Assembly (NCBI RefSeq): GCF_900112365.1
Contig: NZ_FOLQ01000011.1
Span: 1 to 64,000, forward strand
Length of the DNA stretch: 64,000 bases
Source: Spirosoma endophyticum
GTDB lineage: Bacteria; Bacteroidota; Bacteroidia; Cytophagales; Spirosomataceae
Reading direction: 5' to 3'
Below the pieces are notes generated by a model, which ran no database searches, was not told the origin of the DNA, and saw nothing but the letters and a program-made list of their open reading frames with translations. The position numbers and the translations under genes were made by a program. This document shows positions 1-7,650 of this stretch, piece by piece. Each line of letters starts with the position of its first letter. Position 1 is the stretch's first letter.

Positions 1-313
1 GCTTCTTGATCACCTCATTCACCCGAGGTCGAGTCCAAACCGCTCCCGAAAACCCATGATGCTCAGCCCCTTTGTTGAGTTCAGCAAGCAGTTGGACGAT
101 TTGTTCATTGGTTAAGCGGCAGTCGGGTCCACTGGGCTTTCGCCAAGTTAAACTAGCCTGGCCCTCTTGGCGATATTTTTTCAAAGTTCGACTGACCCAG
201 CCCTGGGTCAGTCCCAGTGCTTGAGCAATTTTAGACTGCTTCCAGCCTTGTTCTTTCAATTCGGCACATCGCCGACGTAAAAGTTCGTAGTCAGATGGTT
301 TGTACGCTGCCAT
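1..313 (-). mobile_element. IS630-type transposase, N-terminal part (cut by window edge)
   Basis: The minus strand is open from an ATG at 313 to the left edge, giving 104 codons and no stop. The translation begins MAAYKPSDYELLRRRCAEL and contains a helix-turn-helix (QSKIAQALGLTQGWVSRTLKKY) followed by a second DNA-binding stretch (SLTWRKPSGPDCRLTNEQIVQLL). This is the arrangement of the N-terminal domain of IS630/Tc1-like transposases, where the DDE catalytic half follows. The catalytic half lies outside the window, so completeness cannot be judged, and many IS630 members make the full enzyme by frameshift. The element abuts the AT-rich island that starts just to the right. No terminal inverted repeat was identified with confidence. 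Confidence 0.75.
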
Positions 314-1011
314 ACAGAACCAAAGAGTCAATCTTTACAAGCCTACTCACAGGTCAATAAGTCGACTGATTTTCTTGACTAATAAATGATTAGTCTTCAA
401 AAAAGACAATATTATGCTTGTTTTAGCTGACATTCTATGATCAAAAATTGAGTTCACGCGTTCGATCGTAGAGAGGCAAAAATTCTGGGAAAAATGTGTG
501 ATTAAGCACGGGTTATCCTGAAAAAGTACAGTACTTGGCTTAGTTTGTTTTGCAAACGAAAGTTGCACTTTTTGGAGGGCTATTGTATAAGGGAGATTAT
601 GTTAAGAAACTTTTCTAAGAAACCATATTGACTAAAATGACTGGACTTTATATTAAAAATATACTATTGGTAAGCATAGGGTTATATAGTACATAAATCC
701 TATTTGCGTATGGCGTATAAAATTATCTAGTATGTAACTGAAAATATATTATAATCTATAAAAGATAGATTAGATAGACCACAAAGACTATTAAATAGAA
801 TTACTGTATAATAATTAATATGCTAAATTTATAGGTAAAGATATTAGGGTGATTCTGTCCGGGAAAATGGTGATTTCATACATAGATATCCCGAAATAGT
901 GTCCATTCAAGTTTAAATAGCGTCTAAGAATAAAAGGCCCATGAGTTGGTATTTCACAGGTAGTGGAGTAAAAATTAAATACACATGTCAAACTTTTAAA
1001 CACTTTTAATC
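314..1011. other. AT-rich intergenic region, no gene seen
   Basis: About 700 bases of very AT-rich DNA (long runs of A/T, especially 600-840) between the transposase start and the SdpC-like gene. The two short minus-strand reading frames here (347-568 and 815-1003) have no recognisable motif and are probably chance. The promoter of the toxin operon must lie here, but no clear TTTG...TAnnTTTG pair could be picked out because the background is so AT-rich. Confidence 0.5.
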
Positions 1012-1830
1012 ATGATAGTTCAAAAAATCAGAAACTCGTCTCTGGCTAAAATTTTTTGTTTGTTATTGTCATTAACATTCATTGTCATCGGTTGTACACC
1101 TACAAATCGTATCGAACCAAATGTTTCTAAATCCAACGACTATTCAGGAGAAGAATTATTCAAAGGAATATTTTTCTTGGAGGGAGAAATAGCTAAAAAA
1201 ATTCATTTTTTTGATGTTTATAATTACACATTAGAAAATCAAGCTAAAACTAACCCTAGTCTTTTAGCCGAAAAGTCTAAGATGGTCAATGAACTTGCTC
1301 TACGTGTAAAATCACTGAATCCTTCTTTCTTCGATGAATTAAAGGGTGAGATTGAATCGAAAAACTTTAATAGAATCGAAAAGTCCCTTGCCAAAGGGGC
1401 TGGTCTAGCACAATCAGCAATTCTTTTGAATGAAGTTTATAAAGAAGATTATTTCAAAGGAAAAGATATTGTTTCAACTATGAATTTGAACAATTATGAC
1501 TTTTCCAAACAGGAAGATACTCAGAAGTTTTTAGAAGATTCTGAAAAATTGCTTGGTGATATCACTAAAAACCAACAACAAGCTACTCAAAAGGGTGCCA
1601 AACAGATGTGCTTGACTTTCGCGGGAGTAGTAGCAGTAGCTATCTGGGAAGTTGCAGTAGCAATTAATGTAGTAGCGGCCATAAATGTAGTAGCGGGTGT
1701 ATTTGCCTACACAAAAGTTAGAGGCCCTAGTCTTCCTTACCTACGCATGGGAGCAAATGGTGAAGAGAATAATACATCAAATTTGGAAAAAGAGACTTTG
1801 ATTAAACAAATAGCCTTTGATCTAGATTAA
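1012..1830 (+). CDS. SdpC-like antimicrobial peptide precursor (lipoprotein)
   Basis: A 272-residue predicted secreted precursor. It has an N-terminal signal with lipobox ending VIGC (Cys28), then the segment SGEELFKGIFFLEGEIAKK (about residues 45-63), which matches the conserved start of the SdpC family mature pro-region. Near the C-terminus, residues 200-236 form a long hydrophobic stretch that begins with the only mature cysteine (Cys200) and contains two copies of the motif AINVVA. In Bacillus subtilis SdpC, the killing peptide is cut out of the equivalent position by signal peptidase plus SdpA and SdpB, and acts by collapsing the proton motive force. The tail after 236 (RGPSLPY onward) is polar, as expected of a discarded C-terminal pro-piece. 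It differs from the Bacillus protein in having a lipobox and one rather than two cysteines in the core. It is the first gene of the operon. Family assignment is from motif memory plus the sdpAB neighbours; toxicity is inferred. Confidence 0.8.
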   Translation: MIVQKIRNSSLAKIFCLLLSLTFIVIGCTPTNRIEPNVSKSNDYSGEELFKGIFFLEGEIAKKIHFFDVYNYTLENQAKTNPSLLAEKSKMVNELALRVKSLNPSFFDELKGEIESKNFNRIEKSLAKGAGLAQSAILLNEVYKEDYFKGKDIVSTMNLNNYDFSKQEDTQKFLEDSEKLLGDITKNQQQATQKGAKQMCLTFAGVVAVAIWEVAVAINVVAAINVVAGVFAYTKVRGPSLPYLRMGANGEENNTSNLEKETLIKQIAFDLD

Positions 1831-1844
1831 ATAATTTCATTTTG

Positions 1845-1876
1845 AATATGTGTTTCATCCATATGAAACACATATT
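1845..1876 (+). promoter_or_regulatory. Strong hairpin between the sdpC-like and sdpA-like genes
   Basis: Positions 1845-1858 and 1863-1876 are perfectly complementary (14 bp, loop CCAT), followed by TCATTTTTG. It lies 14 bases after the sdpC-like stop. The structure could act as a partial terminator or an mRNA-stabilising 3' end, making the toxin precursor more abundant than its processing proteins. It also overlaps the GTG codon at 1850 that opens the next reading frame, so the real start of that gene may be further downstream. Confidence 0.55.
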
Positions 1877-2401
1877 TCATTTTTGATCAACTTACAATTG
1901 AAAAATATATATTTCCTCTCTATTGTTTCTTTTTGGGCGTATATAACCATAAAGGTATTCACCGCAAGTATGGGTATTAATGCTACAAATACATTATTTA
2001 TCCATAGATATGTAGTGTCTATTTTTACTCCTGAAGGTTGGGGATTTTTTACAAGAAATCCAAGAGTAGTTCAATTTGTTATGGAACGATTTGAACAACC
2101 TAATGCCGAAATTATTACTGTAAAGAATACAGATCCATCAAATTTATTTGGACTTTCAAGAAAAAGCCGACGAGTTAATCTTGAGTTTCAAAGAATCCTG
2201 TCAAAATTGCCTGATAGTGCATGGATAGATAATAAATACAAAATAAAAATTTTAAAATTAGACGGGTTTAAAGATCAGTTAATATATATTAAATCTGGTA
2301 AATATAAAATTAAAAAATATATACCTACTCCTTGGGTATGGGCTAAATACCCCGAGAACTTTAAACAAGAAATAGATTCATTATATATTATTATTCAATG
2401 A
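1850..2401 (+). CDS. SdpA-like toxin maturation protein
   Basis: The reading frame opens at GTG 1850 (183 codons), but TTG at 1883 or 1898 is equally possible, because GTG 1850 sits inside a hairpin. A single membrane segment is predicted at about residues 19-40 (IYFLSIVSFWAYITIKVF), followed by the signature FTPEGWGFFTRNPR at about 59-72, the hallmark of the SdpA family. In Bacillus, SdpA works with SdpB to release the active SDP peptide from SdpC; its exact chemistry is not settled. The short periplasmic or extracellular C-terminal part is lysine/tyrosine rich. The stop overlaps the SdpB-like start by four bases (ATGA), showing translational coupling. Base composition is far more AT-rich than the chromosomal genes around it. 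Confidence 0.8.
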   Translation: MFHPYETHISFLINLQLKNIYFLSIVSFWAYITIKVFTASMGINATNTLFIHRYVVSIFTPEGWGFFTRNPRVVQFVMERFEQPNAEIITVKNTDPSNLFGLSRKSRRVNLEFQRILSKLPDSAWIDNKYKIKILKLDGFKDQLIYIKSGKYKIKKYIPTPWVWAKYPENFKQEIDSLYIIIQ

Positions 2402-3291
2402 GAAAGTTCTTATTATATCTTGATGAAATTGCCCAATCCAATCCATTTAACAACGTATATGGACTAGGGAGAAGTTTTATTGCATTTAGTTTGCTAATAA
2501 CTTTTTTGTTCAGTTCTACTGACGTACTATTTGATAAGTATTTATTTGGTATACAATCATTGGATACTATCTTCGACAAAATTAATCTGTTTTTTCTTGT
2601 TGGATATGGAAATTTGTACATAGCGAAGATTATAGTTGTGGTGATATGCTTATTGGTAATCAGTGGCTTTTATCCCTATATAACCGGGATACTACACTGG
2701 TGGGTTACTTTTAGCTTTCAGCAGGCTGGTAATATCACTGAAGGTGGCGATCAGATAGCTTCTATTCTAACTTTGTTACTAATACCAATAACCTTATCCG
2801 ATAACCGTATTAATCATTGGGGTAAATCTCATAAAAGTAGTCCTGAAAGAAACTTTTTCGCATTAATACCCCTCTACTTGCTTCAACTTCAAATGGCCAT
2901 TCTGTACTTACATTCAGGAGTTGAGAAATTATATAAGGTTGAGGAATGGAAAAACGGCACAGCCTTATATTATTATTTGAATGATCCATTGTTTGGTTAC
3001 CCTGCATGGTCAAAATTATTTTTTGATAAATTGCTTGTTGAACCTTCATTCGTTAGCTTGTTCACATGGAGCGTAGTCTTGCTTGAAATAATTCTATTTG
3101 GAGCCTTGTTTATGAAATCGTCTATGCGAATCAAGCTTTTTCCATTTGCTTTATTATTTCATATTTTTATAGCCGTAATAATAGGTCTATATAGCTTCTC
3201 ACTAGTAATGAGTGGAGGACTTATATTATATTTGCTACCACTTAACCAACCACTTGATTTTAAAAGATTATTATCATGGAACCAAAGGTAA
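2398..3291 (+). CDS. SdpB-like multi-pass membrane protein (HTTM family)
   Basis: A 297-residue polytopic membrane protein with six or more hydrophobic segments. N-terminal YGLGRSFIAFSLLITF, the central HWWVTFSF...EGGDQIASILTLLLIP and the following DNRINHWG agree with the SdpB branch of the HTTM family (horizontally transferred transmembrane domain, related to vitamin-K-dependent gamma-carboxylase). In B. subtilis SdpB is required with SdpA for production of active SDP peptide from SdpC. ATG 2398 overlaps the preceding stop, and its own end overlaps the next gene by 16 bases, so all four genes probably sit on one transcript. What SdpB modifies or cleaves here is unknown. Confidence 0.8.
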   Translation: MRKFLLYLDEIAQSNPFNNVYGLGRSFIAFSLLITFLFSSTDVLFDKYLFGIQSLDTIFDKINLFFLVGYGNLYIAKIIVVVICLLVISGFYPYITGILHWWVTFSFQQAGNITEGGDQIASILTLLLIPITLSDNRINHWGKSHKSSPERNFFALIPLYLLQLQMAILYLHSGVEKLYKVEEWKNGTALYYYLNDPLFGYPAWSKLFFDKLLVEPSFVSLFTWSVVLLEIILFGALFMKSSMRIKLFPFALLFHIFIAVIIGLYSFSLVMSGGLILYLLPLNQPLDFKRLLSWNQR

Positions 3292-3752
3292 TTTTTTCGG
3301 AAGTTCAAGTTGCAAAACAAAACAAAGTAATTATTTATTTGCTTTATTTGTCAATTTCTGCTATTATCATAGCAGTTTTATATCTCCTTATAAATAACCA
3401 ATTTGACTTATATTCATTTTTGTTATTCACTTTGATTTTGACAATACTTATATTAATAGCTAATTCAAAGTTTATTTTGGTGATAACAGAAAAAGAGATT
3501 ATGTTCAGATACTTTCCGTTCATCTTAAATCAACGAATAATACGCATAGATGAGATTAAAACAATAAGAGCTCAAGCTTATGATCCTATATCTGAGTTTG
3601 GTGGTTGGGGAATAAGGAAGTCGGGTAAAAAAAAGCTTTATTCAATGAGCGGTAATAATGCTATAATCGTTGAAAAAAATAACGGTGACATCTATTATTT
3701 TGGTACAAGAAAAGCTGAAGAATTTAATAGAGTAGCCAATGTTTTCGTTTGA
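3276..3752 (+). CDS. Small membrane protein with PH-like domain; candidate immunity protein
   Basis: A 158-residue protein with two hydrophobic hairpin-forming segments (about residues 18-40 and 44-64) followed by a bacterial PH-like domain. The conserved stretch YDPISEFGGWGIR, then SGNNAIIVEKNNGDIYYFGT, is shared by a family of small bacterial membrane proteins. It overlaps the SdpB-like gene by 16 bases and is the last gene of the operon. The Bacillus system is completed by the immunity protein SdpI and the regulator SdpR; neither is present, so this membrane protein is the only candidate in the operon for self-protection. That role is inferred from position only. The family also occurs outside toxin operons, which argues for caution. 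Confidence 0.6.
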   Translation: MEPKVIFSEVQVAKQNKVIIYLLYLSISAIIIAVLYLLINNQFDLYSFLLFTLILTILILIANSKFILVITEKEIMFRYFPFILNQRIIRIDEIKTIRAQAYDPISEFGGWGIRKSGKKKLYSMSGNNAIIVEKNNGDIYYFGTRKAEEFNRVANVFV

Positions 3753-3784
3753 GTATTATTGAGATTGTAGTCTGTAACAAAATT

Positions 3785-3831
3785 AGAGCTTGTTTGGAAA
3801 TTTTAAAATTCTAAATTTCTAAACAAGCTCT
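3785..3831 (+). terminator. Long hairpin ending the SDP-like operon
   Basis: Positions 3785-3803 pair with 3813-3831 (19 bp, one G-U pair, 9-base loop), starting 32 bases after the last operon gene. The outer part (AGAGCTTGTTT / AAACAAGCTCT) is perfect. It probably terminates the operon. There is no long T-run, so a mobile-element end or a repeat cannot be excluded. Confidence 0.6.
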
Positions 3832-4411
3832 TAATTCTTCTAGTCTTTCTTATAATGCCCGGAAACAGCGGTGTGCCCATATGGATGGGTGAGTTTATAG
3901 TTTGAAAATAGGGTACTGAGAATTGGATTGGTTTGATTACTAGGGTTTGCTAAGAAGTCTCCTGGCCAGCTAAGAAACATTGCTTTTTGAGTAAGTAATA
4001 CTTCCTTCCGGCCAGCGATGTTACAGGGTAAAATGATCATAACCTGAGCCATAACTTCCTTCACTTATTACTCATAACTTTCCCAAGTTATAAGAAGCTA
4101 TCATAGTGTAACGGTATGAAGGGGAAGAAATCTACCTGCCTATATAACTATCTCAAATCGTTTCTTATCTTGCCGTTGCTTTCGCGCGCGTACCACCTTT
4201 TGAAAACAAAGGTGGACTCACTCCACAAGCGAACTATTCTCTCGCGTCACTATTTTTTCCACAGGAAAAAGTTGACCAGCAGTATGGAGGCTTAATGTCT
4301 TGCGCTAAACGCGGCTGATAAGAAGGATCAGTAGAGTATAGTTATCCTACATGGGACTGTTGCCAAAGAATTGCTACACGTCTATATAGCTTTTTGTTAT
4401 TACTACAAAAA
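3832..4411. other. Intergenic region, no gene seen
   Basis: About 580 bases between the toxin operon and the minus-strand sigma-factor cluster. A 74-codon minus-strand frame (3840-4064) has no recognisable features. Base composition returns gradually from AT-rich to the level of the rest of the window, so this stretch probably contains the right border of the acquired island. No direct repeat marking an insertion was found by eye. Confidence 0.5.
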
Positions 4412-4445
4412 AGCCGATTCAATACGTTAACGTATTGAATCGGCT
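4412..4445 (-). terminator. Intrinsic terminator of the minus-strand cluster
   Basis: A perfect 34-base palindrome (4412-4428 paired with 4429-4445), 36 bases beyond the stop of the 4482-5174 gene. On the minus strand it is followed directly by TTTTTTGTAGTA, a classic U-tract, so it should end transcription of the gene read from 5174. Confidence 0.8.
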
Positions 4446-4481
4446 AAAATCACCTTGATTCAAGGCGGATTAACTTATAAA

Positions 4482-5174
4482 CTACGCGGCCCGACTGCTC
4501 GATGGTCTGCGCAGAATCGTGGAACGTAATGGTTGATTCGCTTCTTCGATAACCTGCTCCGATACCATGCCTAGATGATTCGCCCGTTTCAATACGTAAT
4601 CAAACGGTACGTTGTAATAGTTGACCACTTCGCTCCGGAAACTATCCGGAAAGCGGGACAACCGCAGTCCGAAGAACTTGCGCATCTCGGCCTCGGGTAG
4701 CATCGCTGCCAGTGCTATACGTTCGGCCTCGACCAGCAATTCTTTTCGGGATGGATAAAGATGTTCCAGGCCGATAGACGCGGCCAGGATATTCAGGAAC
4801 AGATTTTTGTAGGTAGACGACAGTTCGGCAGGTAGAATAATCCAGCCCTGATCCCGGAACTTAGCCGAAAAACCTGTTAATCCCTGCTCTCCCCTGATTT
4901 CGCCCGCAATCAGCTCATCCGGAAAGTTTAGCCGAGCCGATTCGCCTGGTTCATCATTTTTCTGAAGCCGGAAAACAACGGCTTCGACGGGGCTTTTGTG
5001 GAATAAAAGATCATTAGGCATGACGCGCGTATTTTCCCACTGGTCGGTCATGCGCATAAATAAACTCTCGTTGACGGGCAGGTTTTCGGGACTGCCTAGG
5101 CTGATAAGCATTCGGCGATAAGCTGCCAGAAAATCAATCTGGAGTTGGTTCGAATTAGAGCGTCCTTTTTTCAT
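4482..5174 (-). CDS. ImmA/IrrE-like protein lacking the zinc motif
   Basis: About 230 residues from ATG 5174 (MKKGRSNSNQLQ). The frame remains open to 5312, but that extension overlaps the upstream gene and does not look coding. The C-terminal half shows the layout of ImmA/IrrE-family proteins: an acidic helix with EAERIALAAMLPEAEMRKF (the usual EA..FA..LLMP block), then a winged segment YNVPFDYVLKRANHLGMVS. The HExxH zinc-binding motif expected before that block is absent (the matching region reads LAASIGLEHLYPSRKE), so peptidase activity is doubtful. It ends in a clear terminator. It may be a regulatory or binding relative of ImmA, or only a structural look-alike; function unknown. Confidence 0.5.
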   Translation of the reverse strand: MKKGRSNSNQLQIDFLAAYRRMLISLGSPENLPVNESLFMRMTDQWENTRVMPNDLLFHKSPVEAVVFRLQKNDEPGESARLNFPDELIAGEIRGEQGLTGFSAKFRDQGWIILPAELSSTYKNLFLNILAASIGLEHLYPSRKELLVEAERIALAAMLPEAEMRKFFGLRLSRFPDSFRSEVVNYYNVPFDYVLKRANHLGMVSEQVIEEANQPLRSTILRRPSSSRAA

Positions 5175-5301
5175 GCGGATTGAGTTGCCGGGCACTGTTT
5201 TTAAGCCAAAACCCGACTCATTAGTATGGTTGTTTGTTGGAAATTGGGGTAGTAAATATACACAACAAACCGCTGATTTCAAAGACGTAACATAAACATA
5301 A

Positions 5302-6378
5302 TCAGAACCCAACCACTAGTCGTAAGCCGGGATATACGTTCTTAAAAAATTCGTTCATATAGATCTCCGGCTGAACCTTAAATAAGCCATTTTGATACAC
5401 CGTGCCGCCCAACCGGATCGTATTTTTTTCAAAGTAAGAGTTACTTTTATGAACCGGAAATCCTACATAAAATGAACCAATCTGCCGATTAAATGCCACT
5501 GTTCGCCCATCTTTATTGTAGCGATAAAAAGAGATACCCAGGTTGAGGAAATTGTAATAACCAGCTTCCGATTGTCTGAAAAAGAAGTTTGATATATAGC
5601 CAATACTATAACTTATCCGGCGGAATCGGCTTGGAACGAACTCAAGATCAAGATTGAGTGACGGCACCCAATCGTTACGTATCAGACCAACGCCGATGCT
5701 TGGATGGAGACTCAGAAATGGGCTTTTTGCCAGACCAGGTTGTAAAAATGTGGGTTTGTTGGCGACATCCTGTACCATGTTGAACGCCATTTTTGGGCTA
5801 GTCAGGTCGTGCGCTTTGTATTGCCGTATCGATTCGAGGGCCTGTTGTAGCTTTTGATTAATACCGCCACTACGTAGCAGTCGATCAATATCGTGGAGAC
5901 TGTTGACAAACAAATACATACTGAAATCGTCGTGAATAGTCTGAGATACCGCCGATGTCCAGACAATCTGCAGCGTATCCTGATTTGTTTTCACCTGTAT
6001 CGGTTCTTCGCCGTCCCTAAACCGGAACGAATTAATTAGTTGGGGCGTGTAACGTAATGCCAACGCCCGGTCGGTGTCGCCGAGCCGAAAGAGCGCATGA
6101 GTCGCACGAGTTTGGCTTTGGGTGGTATCTTCTACTTTCTGATAGTCGGCCACAAATAAGCGAAGTACCGAATCAATATTCTGCCGGGCTTGAACCTGAG
6201 CGTATCGGTCGAAGCCAATCAGCAACGTATTGCGCTGGCCTAAATCTGCTTCGATGTGGCTAAAGCCGACAAACTTCTGCTTGGCATCCGGTTCTGTTAA
6301 TCGTGAACCGGTCGGCTGGGCAATAGAAATCCCAACTATGCTCATCAGGAGCACAGTAATCAGGCAAAATATGCGCAT
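5302..6378 (-). CDS. Secreted, probably outer-membrane protein of unknown function
   Basis: A 358-residue protein with an N-terminal signal peptide (MRIFCLITVLLMSIVGISIAQ, cut after about residue 21). The middle is helical and polar. The last 130 residues alternate hydrophobic and polar residues with many aromatics and end in GLRLVVGF, a terminal phenylalanine typical of outer-membrane beta-barrels. It lies 2 bases after the anti-sigma-like gene on the same strand, so it is co-transcribed with the sigma/anti-sigma pair and may be a cell-envelope effector or sensor of that system. I do not recognise a named family. Confidence 0.65.
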   Translation of the reverse strand: MRIFCLITVLLMSIVGISIAQPTGSRLTEPDAKQKFVGFSHIEADLGQRNTLLIGFDRYAQVQARQNIDSVLRLFVADYQKVEDTTQSQTRATHALFRLGDTDRALALRYTPQLINSFRFRDGEEPIQVKTNQDTLQIVWTSAVSQTIHDDFSMYLFVNSLHDIDRLLRSGGINQKLQQALESIRQYKAHDLTSPKMAFNMVQDVANKPTFLQPGLAKSPFLSLHPSIGVGLIRNDWVPSLNLDLEFVPSRFRRISYSIGYISNFFFRQSEAGYYNFLNLGISFYRYNKDGRTVAFNRQIGSFYVGFPVHKSNSYFEKNTIRLGGTVYQNGLFKVQPEIYMNEFFKNVYPGLRLVVGF

Positions 6379-6380
6379 GG

Positions 6381-7103
6381 TTATTGGTTTGGTTTATGCG
6401 TTAATGGGAGCCTAAGGGCTGGACGGTTTTCGTTGGGTGCAGGTTCGCTACGTTCTCCGGTACCTATTCGAACAAAATGTTCGGTCCGATAAAGTTTAGG
6501 ACGTGCTTCCTCTTCGGCCTGTAATTCGTTTTCGTGAACAACCCGAAACCGTCGCTTCAAGGCAGTCGCTGCTACGTTCGGTTTACTACGTTCAACTGGT
6601 TTTTCAATAATTGGCAATACTTCAGCAACGGCTGGTAATTCAATTGCCGGAGGCTCTGCTTTAACAGCTTTACTACGTACTGGAATCACTTCTTGATCAG
6701 GACCTTGTTTCTGACGACTACGTATCTTCAGACTTACCATTGGCCGATTTTTCTCGGTAGAAATGGTTTTTGAATTGACGACTTCAGCCGCCCAATTCGG
6801 GGTAGGATGACTTGCAGTTGCTACGTCTTCTTTCCGATCAATTTTTTGTACGGCAACTGTCTTGCGATCGGCAGGTGACGGATTCATCCAAAACCAGCTC
6901 AGCGTCAATCCAGTGAGACAAGCGGCAGCGATCCACCACACTATCCCAATCTTCCGACGGACGGGAGCGGCCTGAAGTTCAGGATGAAGCTGTGCCCACA
7001 ACCGAGCGGGGTCGAAGGACGAACCGGGTGGGGGCGTATCAGGCAATTGACTCAGTGTCTGACGCACCCACTGATCAAGCGTTTCGTCGGGTTTCTGCTT
7101 CAT
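6381..7103 (-). CDS. Single-pass membrane protein, probable anti-sigma factor
   Basis: 240 residues. The N-terminal cytoplasmic part (about 1-50) is small and contains LDQWVRQTLSQLPDTPPP. One membrane helix follows (about residues 52-72, IGIVWWIAAACLTGLTLSWFW), then a long proline/lysine/arginine-rich periplasmic tail. The gene overlaps the ECF sigma gene by 29 bases. In this position Bacteroidota genomes usually encode a membrane anti-sigma factor that holds the sigma factor until an envelope signal arrives. No classical zinc-binding HxxxCxxC is present, so the assignment rests on position, topology and size. Confidence 0.55.
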   Translation of the reverse strand: MKQKPDETLDQWVRQTLSQLPDTPPPGSSFDPARLWAQLHPELQAAPVRRKIGIVWWIAAACLTGLTLSWFWMNPSPADRKTVAVQKIDRKEDVATASHPTPNWAAEVVNSKTISTEKNRPMVSLKIRSRQKQGPDQEVIPVRSKAVKAEPPAIELPAVAEVLPIIEKPVERSKPNVAATALKRRFRVVHENELQAEEEARPKLYRTEHFVRIGTGERSEPAPNENRPALRLPLTHKPNQ

Positions 7104-7650
7104 AGCCGTTTTGTGCTAACCAGGTTTGTAACAAAGCACGAGCCTTGCTTAACTGTGATTTTGAAGTATTTTCGGAGATACGTAGCTGCTCGGCAATTTC
7201 GCGGTGAGTGTAGCCTTCAATGGCGTAGAGGTTGAACACCGTTCGATAGCCGGGCGGTAATTCCCGAATGAGGGCGTAAATCCGTTCGGCATCTAATCCC
7301 GTATCGGGTAATGGTTCGGGATCGGGTTGCGCTTCGGTTTCATCATCCGCCTGAAAAAGCGATAAGTGTCGATTTGCCCGCAGATGCTGTAAAGCCTCAT
7401 TGATCACGATACGGCGAAGCCAGGCTTCCAGTCCGTTATCGTCGCGGTAGGCGAACCCACTGATTGCGCGAAACGCTTTCAGAAACCCGTTCATTAACAC
7501 TTCTTCGGCCTCCGGCTCATGTCGAACGTAGCGCAGACTCACTCGAAACAACCGATTCGCGTACTGGTCGAACAGTCGTTTTTGAGCAAATGAATTGCCC
7601 CGTTGACATTGTTCGACGAGTTGCTGCGACATAGTTGCGATTGATTTCAT
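7075..7650 (-). CDS. ECF-type RNA polymerase sigma factor
   Basis: About 190 residues if translated from ATG 7650 (MKSIATMSQQ) or 185 from ATG 7632. The open frame to 7749 is longer, but family members begin near these methionines. Region 2 is visible as QKRLFDQYANRLFRVSLRY...EAEEVLMNGFLKAFRAI, and region 4 as ELPPGYRTVFNLYAIEGYTH followed by the helix-turn-helix REIAEQLRISENTSKSQLSKA. It matches the SigW/RpoE-like sigma-70 family. It heads a minus-strand operon with a membrane anti-sigma candidate and a secreted protein, so it probably controls an envelope response. Confidence 0.88.
   Translation of the reverse strand: MKSIATMSQQLVEQCQRGNSFAQKRLFDQYANRLFRVSLRYVRHEPEAEEVLMNGFLKAFRAISGFAYRDDNGLEAWLRRIVINEALQHLRANRHLSLFQADDETEAQPDPEPLPDTGLDAERIYALIRELPPGYRTVFNLYAIEGYTHREIAEQLRISENTSKSQLSKARALLQTWLAQNGYEAETRRNA

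Noticed and set aside
347..568. Minus-strand reading frame of 73 codons in the AT-rich left region
   Set aside because: No motif, no signal peptide, and no plausible composition; chance frame in intergenic DNA.
815..1003. Minus-strand reading frame of 62 codons before the SdpC-like gene
   Set aside because: No recognisable feature and occupies the expected promoter region of the toxin operon.
3840..4064. Minus-strand frame of 74 codons after the toxin operon
   Set aside because: No features; starts in a region without a ribosome-binding site or promoter and has no coding character.
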